Part shown: piece by piece, positions 1 through 7,445 of the stretch | How positions within the stretch are numbered: the stretch's first letter is position 1 | Layout of the letters: every line of letters starts with the position of its first letter | Origin: Nostocales cyanobacterium LEGE 11386 | Lineage (GTDB): Bacteria; Cyanobacteriota; Cyanobacteriia; Cyanobacteriales; Nostocaceae | Length of the DNA stretch: 42,785 nt | Direction of reading: 5' to 3' | Assembly (NCBI GenBank): GCA_015207155.1 | Contig: JADEXK010000053.1 | Span: 1 to 42,785 of the forward strand | Translations under genes and position numbers: made by a program | Notes under the pieces: generated by a model | The model's input: the letters and a program-made list of their open reading frames with translations, nothing else | Told to the model about the DNA's origin: nothing | Database searches by the model: none

Positions 1-128
1 TTAATCAGAAGATTAAGCTCATTAAAAGAAGGGCTTATGGCTTAACTAACTTCAATAATTTTAGAAGAAGGATTTTACTCAATTGGTATTTTTGTTCTTA
101 ATTTAACATATTTAGTCTGGGAGAGCCA
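1..128. repeat. Left terminal inverted repeat (128 bp)
   Basis: Bases 1-128 are the exact reverse complement of the last 128 bases of the window (42658-42785). I checked this base by base. The first mismatch is at position 129, and a few scattered matches follow it. The outermost 16 bases could fold into a small hairpin: TTAATC pairs with GATTAA around an AGAA loop. The repeat is AT-rich and has no transposase gene beside it. It could be the telomere-like end of a linear element, a recombination duplication, or a contig end at an inverted repeat. The sequence alone cannot separate these. Confidence 0.95.
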
Positions 129-138
129 GAATTATCAA

Positions 139-258
139 ATGCTGCGACTGGCATATCTCACCCATGCTGAAACAGTTCAGGTGGGATTAATGTGTGCCTC
201 TCCACAGGGAGAAGGTTTTGTAGTTACCTTTGAAGGTTTTAAAATTACTCAACCATAG
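139..258 (+). pseudogene. Partial ORF, tail of an unknown protein
   Basis: A 39-codon reading frame starts at ATG 139 and ends at TAG 256-258. The same frame is open upstream to position 46, through the inverted repeat. The residues (for example HAETVQVGLMCASPQGEG) look like protein rather than noise, but I do not recognise a family. It abuts the edge of the inverted repeat, which suggests a gene cut off by the rearrangement that placed the repeat here. It could also be a chance frame. Confidence 0.25.
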
Positions 259-322
259 CAGCATCAAGAAATAATTGTCTTTACAGAGTTAAATAATATT
301 TACCAACAAAGGGTAGAAAACA

Positions 323-763
323 GTGATTAGAGCTTATCAAGACACTGATTTAGATGCAGTAGTCAGCATTTGGTATGAAGCATCTAAAATTGCCCACAGC
401 TTTATCTCTGATGCAACTTTAACTGTACAAAGAGATACTGTAATCAATACCTACATACCAATAGCCAAAATTTGGGTTGCTGAGGAAGATAAATGTATCG
501 TCGGTTTTATTGCTTTGTTAGATAACTTAGTTGGTGGTTTATTTATATCTCCAAAAAGCCAAGGCAAAGGATACGGAACTCAGCTAATCGAATACGCTAA
601 ATCAACTATTAAAGGCCGTTTGTTGGTAGAGGTTTATCAAAAGAATTACCAGGCTCAACAATTTTACAAAAAATGCGGTTTTGTTTTGACAGGAGAACGT
701 TTAGATGAAAACACTAATTTTCTCCTATTCACTATGAGCTTAGATATAAGCAATAAATCTTGA
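323..763 (+). CDS. GNAT family N-acetyltransferase (YiaC-like)
   Basis: This 146-residue protein has the full length of a single GNAT domain and probably transfers an acetyl group from acetyl-CoA to an amine of a small molecule or protein. The start is GTG 323 (MIRAYQDTDLDAVVSIW), with no upstream in-frame ATG. The acetyl-CoA pyrophosphate loop is visible as SQGKGYGTQLI near residue 80, and the C-terminal part has the EVYQKNYQAQQFYKKCGF signature (near residues 102-119) common in this family. The overall pattern resembles E. coli YiaC, a protein lysine acetyltransferase, but substrate cannot be read from the sequence. It stands alone, with no operon partner, in a region of decayed genes. The family call is firm and the substrate is unknown. 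Confidence 0.85.
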   Translation: MIRAYQDTDLDAVVSIWYEASKIAHSFISDATLTVQRDTVINTYIPIAKIWVAEEDKCIVGFIALLDNLVGGLFISPKSQGKGYGTQLIEYAKSTIKGRLLVEVYQKNYQAQQFYKKCGFVLTGERLDENTNFLLFTMSLDISNKS

Positions 764-876
764 TTATTGTTCCCTGCTACCTGCTATATCACCTATTTGG
801 GTGAATCTAATGGAGGAAGCTTTAATGATTTAGTATCTTGTAAATTTAGATTATACCTAAAAAATACATTTGTGCA

Positions 877-1090
877 ATGAAACTCACTGAAATGCTTAGA
901 CCCACAGAACATTTATCATTGCCGATACTACTCACTCTGAAAGATAATCAATCTTTTCGCATTCCACAATTCATAGATGAAGTGCAAGTATTATCAGGTT
1001 GTGCTTGGATAACTGTTGCACGTCAAGAGAGCAATAATTTCTTCTATTAGCCAAGAACCATTAGTATTCGAGTTGCGAACCAAGACATAA
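877..1090 (+). pseudogene. Frameshifted DUF2917-like remnant
   Basis: ATG 877 opens a 57-codon frame that stops at 1048-1050. Its end reads IDEVQVLSGCAWITVARQ, which resembles the 'v.sGraWiT' core of DUF2917-type small cupin-like proteins. Directly after, in the next frame (1049-1090), SQEPLVFELRTKT is followed by a stop and looks like the C-terminal strand of the same kind of protein. The middle (roughly 20-30 residues) is missing. I infer an internal deletion plus frameshift in a once intact gene. The family assignment is tentative. Confidence 0.4.
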
Positions 1091-1156
1091 GCCTCATTCA
1101 GTAATTCTTGGAAAACTTACATTATTTAGTCCCCAAAAGATTAAGGAGGAAAACAA

Positions 1157-1513
1157 ATGAATCTCAATTTGAGTAATGAAAACTTACAAATTCAATGGGA
1201 ATGGTATGAGCAATTATTAGCAGTTAATTTCAGTAAAACTTTTGTAATTCCTCTCAATCATATCGCAGGAGTTTCGACTGCTCAACCAGAAAGTAGTTGG
1301 ACAGAAATTCGTACCCCTGGTCTTGTTATTCCTGGAATAATTAAAGCAGGAACTTACTACAGTAGCAGAGGTAAAGAATTTTGGTACGTAACAAAAGACC
1401 AAAATTATTTAACTTTAGAACTCAAAGATGAATCTTTACAACGAATTATTCTCACAATTGAAGAAAACCAAACTTGGCTAGAGCGCATTAATCAGTATAT
1501 GCCAAGCAATTAA
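1157..1513 (+). CDS. PH-like (bacterial PH domain) protein, small
   Basis: This 118-residue soluble protein has no signal peptide or membrane segment. An unusually good Shine-Dalgarno (AAGGAGGAAA at about 1142-1151) precedes ATG 1157. The sequence RTPGLVIPGIIKAGTYY, then GKEFWYVTKDQ and LTLELKDESLQRIIL, follows the pattern I know from small bacterial proteins annotated as PH domain or bPH-type: a strand, a PG..IPG..KAGTY motif, then FWYV. The role of these proteins is not established. The protein looks complete and well translated, unlike most neighbours in this decayed stretch. Confidence 0.65.
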   Translation: MNLNLSNENLQIQWEWYEQLLAVNFSKTFVIPLNHIAGVSTAQPESSWTEIRTPGLVIPGIIKAGTYYSSRGKEFWYVTKDQNYLTLELKDESLQRIILTIEENQTWLERINQYMPSN

Positions 1514-1621
1514 TTAAATATTAAAATGTGAAGGTAAACAAATAGAGAAGTTATAAACTCTATCAATTATTGATTTCAAATGGGCATTATAGTCAAAGGT
1601 ATTTGACATCAAAAAATCTAT

Positions 1622-1822
1622 ATGAACAATCATATATGGTATCGAAATATGACACAGAATTACAAGTTTAAACCATTGCAGGTATTAAGTATTTTCGGTT
1701 TAATGTCTGCTACTCTCATCATGACATCGACTTCAGCATTAGCTCAGAGCTTTGACAAACCAAGTGCCAAAATCAATGTAGAAAAAAAATCAGGAAATTG
1801 CCCAACTAATGTGGAGTCGTGA
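1622..1822 (+). pseudogene. Secreted-protein N-terminus, truncated
   Basis: The frame opens at ATG 1622 (ATG 1649 is an alternative). It encodes a signal peptide with a hydrophobic stretch and a typical SALA-QS cleavage site near residue 41. Only about 25 mature residues follow (FDKPSAKINVEKKSGNCP) before the stop at 1820-1822. Exactly there the sequence changes into the 3' part of an unrelated CPBP protease gene, and base composition rises in GC. I infer that a deletion or recombination fused the head of a secreted-protein gene to the tail of another. The original protein is not recognisable. Confidence 0.5.
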
Positions 1823-2004
1823 GCAGCGCCTTGATCTTTGCCCTCGCTCACGGCATCAATATCGTCTTTCCTGCGGCGATGGTAGCAGGTCTTGCCACTG
1901 CCGAAATCTACCGCCGTAGTGTATCAATCTGGACTGCTGTTGTCGTTCACGTCGTTTTCAACCTGCTCACAATCCCGGTGATGGTGCTCGTTGGCACGGG
2001 CTGA
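1819..2004 (+). pseudogene. CPBP intramembrane protease, C-terminal fragment
   Basis: The 61 codons read FALAHGINIVFPAAMVAG followed by IWTAVVVHVVFNLLTIP. These match the second (FxxxH) and third (HxxxN/H) conserved motifs of the CPBP (Abi, type II CAAX prenyl endopeptidase-like) family. The first motif (EExxR), which holds the catalytic glutamates, and the preceding transmembrane helices are absent. The frame begins at the junction with the secreted-protein fragment and overlaps its stop by 4 bases. It cannot encode an active protease. A separate, complete CPBP gene lies about 500 bp downstream and is not a close duplicate of this fragment. Confidence 0.6.
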
Positions 2005-2039
2005 AAGGAACCGCAGCATACTTCAATCAGGAATTCATC

Positions 2040-2303
2040 ATGCAATATCTTTCACAGGACTTAATCCGAATGGCACTCAATCCCCAAACTGGGAAAACTC
2101 GCTTCTCTTGGTACTCTGCACTCGACTATGGCCTGGTCGGTTCTTTATTACTAGATTTAGTACTGCAAGACAAACTTGAAATCGACAACGACAATCGTGT
2201 GATCGGTGCGATCGCAGAAGGGGAGTTGGTCGGCAAAGCAGTTTCAAAGGCAATTTTCACCATTCAAGCAAACACGCTTCTGGGTGCAATCAATGGCGGA
2301 TGA
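2040..2303 (+). pseudogene. GPP34 (GOLPH3-like) family, N-terminal fragment
   Basis: The frame begins MQYLSQDLIRMALNPQTGKT and continues with SALDYGLVGSLLLDLVLQ, then a strand KLEIDNDNRVI. This is the usual start of GPP34 family proteins (homologous to the phosphatidylinositol-4-phosphate-binding GOLPH3 domain): helix, 'alxygLaGalLleLal', then a small beta segment. Family members are about 200-230 residues and this one stops at 87. No obvious continuation is visible in the other frames, although the frame ending at 2394 is open. Truncation by deletion is likely. The family call is moderately sure. Confidence 0.5.
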
Positions 2304-2502
2304 AAACGAACTCGCTCTTCACCATAAGAATCTGGAAGAAATCAAGTATTGGAACTCAGTACACTTCAGAACAATGCAACGAAATGAATGCTAGGAGAAG
2401 CACAATAAAGCTTCGGAATAAGGTGGCGTTAGCTACCAGTTGTCATTCTCTATCTGGGCATTGTGTTCACCCAGTATCCTGATATCTCTAGAGATTAAAT
2501 CA

Positions 2503-3294
2503 ATGGTAGTTTTGAAACAATTTGGGATTCTATTTGTGTTGGGTATTGCGGGAATTGCGATGCTTGCGATTACCTCGGTTTCATTAGTTGAGCAACAGTT
2601 GGCGAAACTGTCTCCAGAAATACTAGCAAACGTTCCGCCACTGTGGGTTTTAATGCTACTGCAAGCACTACAGCTTACAGTGCTACTGGCAATCAGCATT
2701 CTGATCGGAATTGGCTGTGCCTATCGCGTTGGATTACGCTCACATTTGATTGATTACTGGGTATTTCATACCCCTAAGATTCCATATTCTGTCATTGAGA
2801 TGAAATGGAGCTTGGGTGTAGGTGCAGCGACGACAATCATTGTCCTGTTGCTCGATCGGTTGATGAAACCTGCTCTACCTGAAGCGCTACAGGCATCTAA
2901 TAACACAGAACCGAATTTGCTGAGTTCACTGACAGCAATGCTTTATGGCGGCATCACTGAGGAAATTCTGATGCGCTGGGGCTTAATGTCACTGCTTGTT
3001 TGGATTGGGTGGAAGGTCTTAAAACAAGGCATTACGTTGCCAACCCAGGGAGTATATCAAGGTGCGATTGTTCTGGCAGCGCTGGTATTTGGACTTTTAC
3101 ATCTGCCCGCAACTGCCGCGATCGTTCCACTCACTCCAATTGTGATCGTCCGAGCGATATTACTCAATGGGATTGCTGGCATTGCTTTTGGTTGGCTCTT
3201 TTGGCAATACTCGCTTGAGGCTGCGATGTTGTCCCATGTCAGCTTTCATGCCTTGTCCTTTGCTCTTAGTCTTTTGCTGGCAAGATTCGCCTAA
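2503..3294 (+). CDS. CPBP family intramembrane glutamic protease
   Basis: This is a polytopic membrane protein of 263 residues if it starts at ATG 2503 (MVVLKQFGILFVLG). The frame is open 21 codons further upstream, but that extension is not membrane-like. All three CPBP motifs are present: EEILMR (E153, E154, R158), FGLLH (H200) and HVSFH (H245, H249). These form the active site of type II CAAX-protease-like enzymes, with glutamate as the catalytic residue in the Rce1 structure. At least six hydrophobic segments are visible. Family members process prenylated proteins in eukaryotes and have varied roles in bacteria, including bacteriocin immunity; the substrate here is unknown. The SpoIIM-like membrane gene follows 53 bp later on the same strand and may be cotranscribed. 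Confidence 0.85.
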   Translation: MVVLKQFGILFVLGIAGIAMLAITSVSLVEQQLAKLSPEILANVPPLWVLMLLQALQLTVLLAISILIGIGCAYRVGLRSHLIDYWVFHTPKIPYSVIEMKWSLGVGAATTIIVLLLDRLMKPALPEALQASNNTEPNLLSSLTAMLYGGITEEILMRWGLMSLLVWIGWKVLKQGITLPTQGVYQGAIVLAALVFGLLHLPATAAIVPLTPIVIVRAILLNGIAGIAFGWLFWQYSLEAAMLSHVSFHALSFALSLLLARFA

Positions 3295-3347
3295 GCTTTT
3301 TGCTGGCAAGCATCACTGTATCCATCACCAAATATCGGAGCTAAAAC

Positions 3348-4043
3348 ATGTCACGCAAAACGATCGCCACCAAAGACCAGTCTCCACAACGACCACTTAC
3401 TCCCAGTGCCAAACACCCACTTCGGCGATTTCTTCGCAAACCCTTTCAGATCATTGGCACTAATTTTCGCGCCTACCTCACTATCAACGCCATTGTGTAT
3501 GGCTTAGTCATCACTGGGTTGGTAGCGGCGATGGTCTTTCCCAACCTGAACGCAACTCAGGTAGCCATCCAGGAAGACAACGGAACGGCGGATCTTGTCC
3601 GATCGCTATTCAATAACCCCTGGCTTTTCGCGCTGACTATCCTGGGAGTCAACCTCACGACCGGCGCGCTATGGATCGTGCTCCCTTCGCTGATCGTTCC
3701 CTTCGCTGGCATCGCCATATTTGCGTATAAGACGTTCACTCTCGGTTTAGTTATGGCTCCGACTACCAAGATTATGGCGGTGGCACTGATCCCGCACTCG
3801 CTGACAATACTCATCGAATTCCAAGCTTACGCCCTCCTGATGTTTGGCGCATACATCCTTGGTCGGTCTTGGGTTCGCCCCGCAACCATCGGGACTCGGA
3901 ACCATCGTCAGGGTTACGTCCGTGGGCTGCAACAGATCGGTTGGCTGAGTCTGTCCACGCTCCCACTGTTCATCGTCGGTGCGATCTGGGAGGCGTTCTC
4001 GCTCCGCTACCTGGTTCATCTGCTGACCCAATGGTTGTTGTAG
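3348..4043 (+). CDS. SpoIIM/DUF95-like integral membrane protein
   Basis: This is a 231-residue protein with a basic N-terminus (KHPLRRFLRKPF) and about five hydrophobic segments. The pattern NLTTGALWIVLPSLIVPFAG, then LIPHSLTILIEFQAYALLMF and GAYILG, resembles stage II sporulation protein M family members. Those carry a conserved N.....l..G....lP, then a P-HG-x-x-E motif, which here reads PHSLTILIE. Cyanobacteria do not sporulate, so the name only marks the fold. Some relatives adjoin membrane proteases or GPP34-like genes, and the upstream CPBP gene fits that loosely. GC-rich codon use differs from the AT-rich T4SS genes. The gene ends 8 bp before the transposon-like element at 4052. Confidence 0.65.
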   Translation: MSRKTIATKDQSPQRPLTPSAKHPLRRFLRKPFQIIGTNFRAYLTINAIVYGLVITGLVAAMVFPNLNATQVAIQEDNGTADLVRSLFNNPWLFALTILGVNLTTGALWIVLPSLIVPFAGIAIFAYKTFTLGLVMAPTTKIMAVALIPHSLTILIEFQAYALLMFGAYILGRSWVRPATIGTRNHRQGYVRGLQQIGWLSLSTLPLFIVGAIWEAFSLRYLVHLLTQWLL

Positions 4044-4051
4044 CCAGTAGG

Positions 4052-4509
4052 TGTAGCGACCTGCAATGCTAATCGCTCAAACCTGCAATCATGACATTTT
4101 CAAACCAGGATTATTTGCAACTATAATTTCAGTTGAGCCAGGATTATCTGCAACTATAAAAGTCAAAAAAACGGAGGTTTTCTTAACTGCTTTACTGATA
4201 AGGTTTAGAGAACATTAACCCGTTGGTTTTCCAGTTAAAAAACTCGGTAAATAATTCAAAGTTAAATTATCAAATTCTGACCTGAGTTTTTTGACAAACC
4301 CTTGTCAAGTAGTGAAGACTCAGCCGTAGTAAAGTTTTGAGCTTATTTGCAAATAATCCTGGTCGAAACGGATGATTGCAGGCTGGTTGCAAATAATCCT
4401 GGCTCAGTTGCAGTTAATCCTGGCTCAACTGAAATTATAGTTGCAAATAATCCTGGCTGAAAACAACGATGATTGCAGGTCGAGGCATTTATAATTGCAG
4501 GTTCTTACA
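4052..4509. mobile_element. 458-bp non-coding transposon-like element (MITE-like)
   Basis: The left end begins TGTAGCGACCTGCAAT. The right end, read inward on the other strand, begins TGTAAGAACCTGCAAT. Both are flanked outside by the 6-bp direct repeat AGTAGG (4046-4051 and 4510-4515), as expected for a target-site duplication. Inside, a long inverted repeat of about 50 bp occupies roughly 4105-4157 and 4407-4463 with few mismatches. The motif CCAGGATTATTTGCAAC or a close variant occurs about six times, two on the left and four on the right, inward-facing at each end. ACCTGCAATCAT-like motifs also recur. Repeated 16-20-bp sites near asymmetric TGT ends recall transposase-binding-site arrays of Tn7-like elements. 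There is no ORF, so it would need a transposase supplied in trans. Confidence 0.7.
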
Positions 4510-4517
4510 AGTAGGGT

Positions 4518-4583
4518 GAGTACTGCCCACAAAACCTTACTGGACAATCGCTAGTGATTGATGGTGGATACACAGCGAACTGA
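4518..4583 (+). pseudogene. SDR oxidoreductase, C-terminal 21-codon remnant
   Basis: Immediately right of the transposon-like element, the frame from 4518 reads into NLTGQSLVIDGGYTAN and a stop at 4581-4583. This is the typical C-terminus of classical short-chain dehydrogenases/reductases (G-x-x-l-x-v-D-G-G-x). The rest of the gene (over 200 codons) is missing: a stop lies just upstream at 4512-4514 in the same frame, and the sequence before that belongs to the inserted element. Removing the element would put the SpoIIM-like gene directly next to this stub. The SDR gene was therefore already deleted before the insertion. Confidence 0.6.
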
Positions 4584-4693
4584 AGACCATCAAGCTAGTA
4601 GTTTTTGGACAATTGCAACTCGTCGAAAATTTGTTTCAAAAACTTCTGCTGTATAGAGCAGAAGAATGCTCAAAATCTAATCAGGAGATTCAA

Positions 4694-5548
4694 ATGATCC
4701 TAGTAACTGGCGCAACTGGAAATAACGGGCTAGAGGTACTCAAGCGGCTCGCCTCGCAAAACGTTCAAGCTCGCGCGATGGTACGCAATCGCAATCGAGC
4801 CAGGGCAATTGCAGATCTGGGCATCGAAATGGTCGAGGCTGATTTCGATCGCCCTGAAACACTGCCCTCTGCCCTGGCAGGGATCGATCGAGCCTTCCTT
4901 GTCACCAACTCAACAGAACACGCCGAAGCACAACAACTTGCGTTTGTCGAAGCAGCGAAACAAAGCGATGTCAAGCACATCGTTAAACTGTCGCAGTTCG
5001 CTGCCAATGTTGACTCACCCGTGCGTTTTTTGCGCTACCATGCGGCTGTCGAATTGGCGATCCAAGCAACTCAGATGGCGTATACATTTCTGCGTCCCAA
5101 TCTGTTTATGCAGGGCTTGTTAAACTTCCGATCGTTGATCGTTGAGCAAAACACCTTTTACGCTGCGATCGGTGATGCGAAGGTGAGCGTAGTAGATGTT
5201 TGCGACATTGCTGATGTTGCTGTAGCTGCTCTGACCGAAGCTGGGCATAAAGGAAAGATTTACGATCTTACGGGTTCGCAGGCGCTAACACATACCGAGA
5301 TGGCAAAACATCTTTCTTCTGCCCTGAAGCGTCAGATTGCATTTGTCGATATCCCACCCGAACAGATGCGGGAAGCAATGGTTGGCTTTGGGATGCCAGC
5401 TTGGCAAGCCGATGGACTAATTGAAGATTACGCCCATTATCGACGCAATGAGGCAGCAGCGATCGCTTCAGGGATAGAGGATGCGACTGGCAAAGCGCCG
5501 CGTCAGTTTAAGGACTTTGCTCGCGATTATGCAACGGCATTTAGCTGA
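4694..5548 (+). CDS. NmrA-type atypical SDR, NAD(P)H-binding reductase
   Basis: I chose ATG 4694 (MILVTGATGNNGLEVLKRL) because CAGGAGATT lies just upstream and the Rossmann fold starts there; the open frame before it is not protein-like. The product has 284 residues, the usual length of the NmrA/QorB-like atypical SDR group. The nucleotide-binding motif is G6-x-x-G9-x-x-G12. It is followed by a basic stretch (MVRNRNRARA) that suits NADPH and by VEADFDRPETL, typical of the family. C-terminal segments (LTGSQALTHTEMAKHLSSAL) also match the NmrA pattern. Relatives include quinone reductases and redox-sensing regulators; the substrate here is unknown. It is likely monocistronic. Confidence 0.85.
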   Translation: MILVTGATGNNGLEVLKRLASQNVQARAMVRNRNRARAIADLGIEMVEADFDRPETLPSALAGIDRAFLVTNSTEHAEAQQLAFVEAAKQSDVKHIVKLSQFAANVDSPVRFLRYHAAVELAIQATQMAYTFLRPNLFMQGLLNFRSLIVEQNTFYAAIGDAKVSVVDVCDIADVAVAALTEAGHKGKIYDLTGSQALTHTEMAKHLSSALKRQIAFVDIPPEQMREAMVGFGMPAWQADGLIEDYAHYRRNEAAAIASGIEDATGKAPRQFKDFARDYATAFS

Positions 5549-5608
5549 CTTCCAAATTGAACGATCGATAAGTATAGCTCTAGTTGTTCACAACCCTGGT
5601 TCGATAAT

Positions 5609-6586
5609 ATGATTCGAGTACCCAAAAAAGACTGGTTCTACTCATGTTGCTTGTTTCTTCTAAGTGTTTTACTTACTGTTGGTTGCACAGGCATTAACTC
5701 CGGGAGTAGAGAAGTCACCTCAAATCGCCCAAAAACCCCGTCAAGCGAGATTACAACAGCCACGAACGAGCGCACAGACGCATTACACGATCGCATTAAG
5801 CAAATCTCTCAAGCGGCTCAAGGGCGGGTTGGGATGACAGCTACAGTGCTGGAATCTGGAGAATCAGTGTCTCTGAATGGGAATCAGCGCTTTCCAATGC
5901 AAAGCGTTTACAAGTTGCCGATCTCAATGGCGGTTCTGAATCAAGTCGATCAAGGAAATCTCAAGCTAGATCAGAAGATTCGGATTGAGGCAAGCGATAT
6001 TGTCCAAGGAAGTCAGGTACTAGATGAGAATTCGCAAGGAAAGGAATTCAGTCTGTCTGAACTCTTGCAATACAAGGTTTCTAAAAGTGACAACACCGCC
6101 TGTGATGTACTGCTGCGGCTCATCGGTGAACCGCAACGTGTCACGGAATATTTAAGTAGCCTTGGTATAAACGACATTGTTGTAGCGAACACGGAGAAGG
6201 AGTTAGCGCAAGATCCAGCCGTGCAGTATCGCAACTCTGCAACACCCGATGCAGCAGTAGTTTTATTACGTACATTGTATGAAGGACGAGGACTTTCAAA
6301 ATCCAGTCAAGCCCTACTGTTGCAATGGATGACAGAAACTCAGACAGGTCTAAAGCGTATCAAAGGACTGTTACCAGAGGGAACGGTCGTTGCACACAAA
6401 ACGGGTACTTCGTCTACTGTGAATGGAGTAACGGCGGCAACCAATGATGTAGGACTCGTAACGCTTCCAAGTGGGCAACATTTGGCGATCGCAGTGTTTG
6501 TTTCAGATTCTCAAGCAACTGATGTAATCCGAGAGGAGGTCATCGCAAAGGTGGCGAGGGCAGCATGGGATGAATGGAGCAGATGA
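5609..6586 (+). CDS. Class A beta-lactamase, lipoprotein, subclass A2-like
   Basis: This 325-residue serine beta-lactamase starts at ATG 5609. The N-terminus is a lipoprotein signal (LLTVGC, Cys26), so it should be anchored in a membrane. The catalytic set is visible: S99-V-Y-K102 (Ambler S70-K73), S160-D-N162 (S130-D-N), E196 in NTEKELAQDP (probable E166), and K264-T-G266 (K234-T-G). Position 170 is Ala rather than Asn, and a QY.N segment follows. With VVAHKTGTS and LKRIKGLLP this points to the PER/CfxA-related subclass A2. The enzyme would hydrolyse the beta-lactam ring. The spectrum cannot be predicted. It sits in a decayed accessory region without a nearby transposase. Confidence 0.9.
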   Translation: MIRVPKKDWFYSCCLFLLSVLLTVGCTGINSGSREVTSNRPKTPSSEITTATNERTDALHDRIKQISQAAQGRVGMTATVLESGESVSLNGNQRFPMQSVYKLPISMAVLNQVDQGNLKLDQKIRIEASDIVQGSQVLDENSQGKEFSLSELLQYKVSKSDNTACDVLLRLIGEPQRVTEYLSSLGINDIVVANTEKELAQDPAVQYRNSATPDAAVVLLRTLYEGRGLSKSSQALLLQWMTETQTGLKRIKGLLPEGTVVAHKTGTSSTVNGVTAATNDVGLVTLPSGQHLAIAVFVSDSQATDVIREEVIAKVARAAWDEWSR

Positions 6587-6613
6587 AGTTTCTTTCGTAC
6601 TCAGGGGACTGGC

Positions 6614-6747
6614 GGTCCTGGGCTGGATTTAGACCACCGAGAACTTCTCAATATATGGGTGTGACCGACATTCAGTTCATTCATGCCAATAGTCTCGATC
6701 TGAGAGACGAGGCACGAAAACGGTGGCTATTTGAAGGTGGTGGATAA
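6614..6747 (+). pseudogene. FMN-dependent NADH-azoreductase C-terminal remnant
   Basis: The frame from 6614 reads GPGLDLDHRELLNIWV and stops at 6662-6664. The frame from 6655 reads MGVTDIQFIHANSLDLRDEA and ends GGG-stop at 6745-6747. Together they resemble the last 40-50 residues of AzoR-type azoreductases ('..hrE.yLr.vlgF.GvtDi.fi.a..l'), joined by a frameshift and small deletion. The flavin-binding N-terminal three quarters are missing. The next gene's start (6749) follows at once, so only a stub was retained. Confidence 0.5.
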
Positions 6748-6748
6748 C

Positions 6749-7036
6749 ATGATTAAGTACAAAGATTTTGCGCCTCGGATTACTGAGCGGGGGCCCTTCG
6801 GCGGAGCTTCCGATTACGAATCCTTCTCTGAGGTTGTGAGTGAGGTCAATCAGTGGATTGAAAATACAACGATACAGGTGATCAATGTTGAAACCGTTGT
6901 TTTACCAGATAGTTTGAAAAGCACAAGTGATGGTGTCTACGGCGTGACAGTCAGTAATGGGGTCTACCCAGTGATGATCAGCCAGGGCGTTACAGTCAAT
7001 TGCTTTCAATGTGTGCGTGTGTGGTACAGAGAATAA
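6749..7036 (+). CDS. Small conserved hypothetical protein
   Basis: This soluble 95-residue protein starts at ATG 6749 (MIKYKDFAPRITERGPFGG), which has GAAGGTGGTGG as a ribosome binding site. A TTG start six codons upstream is less likely. The body YESFSEVVSEVNQWI, IQVINVETVVLP and the ending VRVWYR form a pattern I have seen in small bacterial hypothetical proteins, with an amphipathic helix followed by beta strands. No domain name is known to me. The membrane-protein gene at 7057 follows after 20 bp and could be cotranscribed. Confidence 0.65.
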   Translation: MIKYKDFAPRITERGPFGGASDYESFSEVVSEVNQWIENTTIQVINVETVVLPDSLKSTSDGVYGVTVSNGVYPVMISQGVTVNCFQCVRVWYRE

Positions 7037-7056
7037 GCTTCACCGGAGAAGAAATA

Positions 7057-7434
7057 ATGAAACGATTTACCTTGTTTACTTTCCTGTACCTCGCGCTCGG
7101 AGTTTGCCTGAGTGCGATCGCACTTGGATACCCAAACCTGCCTTCGGGTCTTCAAAGAAGCTTGTTCATCAGTGCAGGAACCTCCTACATTTTTTGTCTT
7201 CTCAGCACCTTCCCATTTTGGCGTGAGAGGACGATCCGCTTTTATCGCAGACGGAATTCACCTGTAATTCTACCCTGGTTGGTGATGGGATTCTATATTG
7301 TTTGGATGATCTGGGAGGTTCAGAGTCAGAACTGGACGATGGAAGCCATTTTAGGAGCGTTTTCGCGGCTAATATTTGTCTTAGGGTTTGCAGAAATCAT
7401 TGTGATTACATGGCAAGTAAATTCTGAACATTAG
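7057..7434 (+). CDS. Small membrane protein, four helices, unknown
   Basis: This protein has 125 residues if it starts at ATG 7057, which has GGAGAA 7-12 bases upstream; the frame is open 19 codons earlier without a good start context. Four hydrophobic segments are seen, at about residues 5-25, 36-52, 70-87 and 98-118, separated by basic loops (WRERTIRFYRRRN). I do not recognise a family. The nearest partner is the small hypothetical gene 20 bp upstream, so the two may form an operon. Confidence 0.6.
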   Translation: MKRFTLFTFLYLALGVCLSAIALGYPNLPSGLQRSLFISAGTSYIFCLLSTFPFWRERTIRFYRRRNSPVILPWLVMGFYIVWMIWEVQSQNWTMEAILGAFSRLIFVLGFAEIIVITWQVNSEH

Positions 7435-7445
7435 AGTCTAAATCG

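Noticed and set aside
2440..2502. Earlier start of the CPBP protease
   Set aside because: The 21 upstream codons are not membrane-like and no ribosome site supports the earlier start.
3348..4043. Sporulation function
   Set aside because: The similarity is only to the SpoIIM/DUF95 membrane family; nothing else suggests sporulation.
4052..4509. CRISPR-associated transposon end
   Set aside because: The ends resemble Tn7-like arrays only in layout; no Cas, TnsB/C or TniQ gene is present and the flanking repeat is 6 bp, not 5.
4613..4693. Earlier start of the NmrA-like reductase
   Set aside because: The Rossmann fold begins at ATG 4694, which has a clear ribosome binding site.
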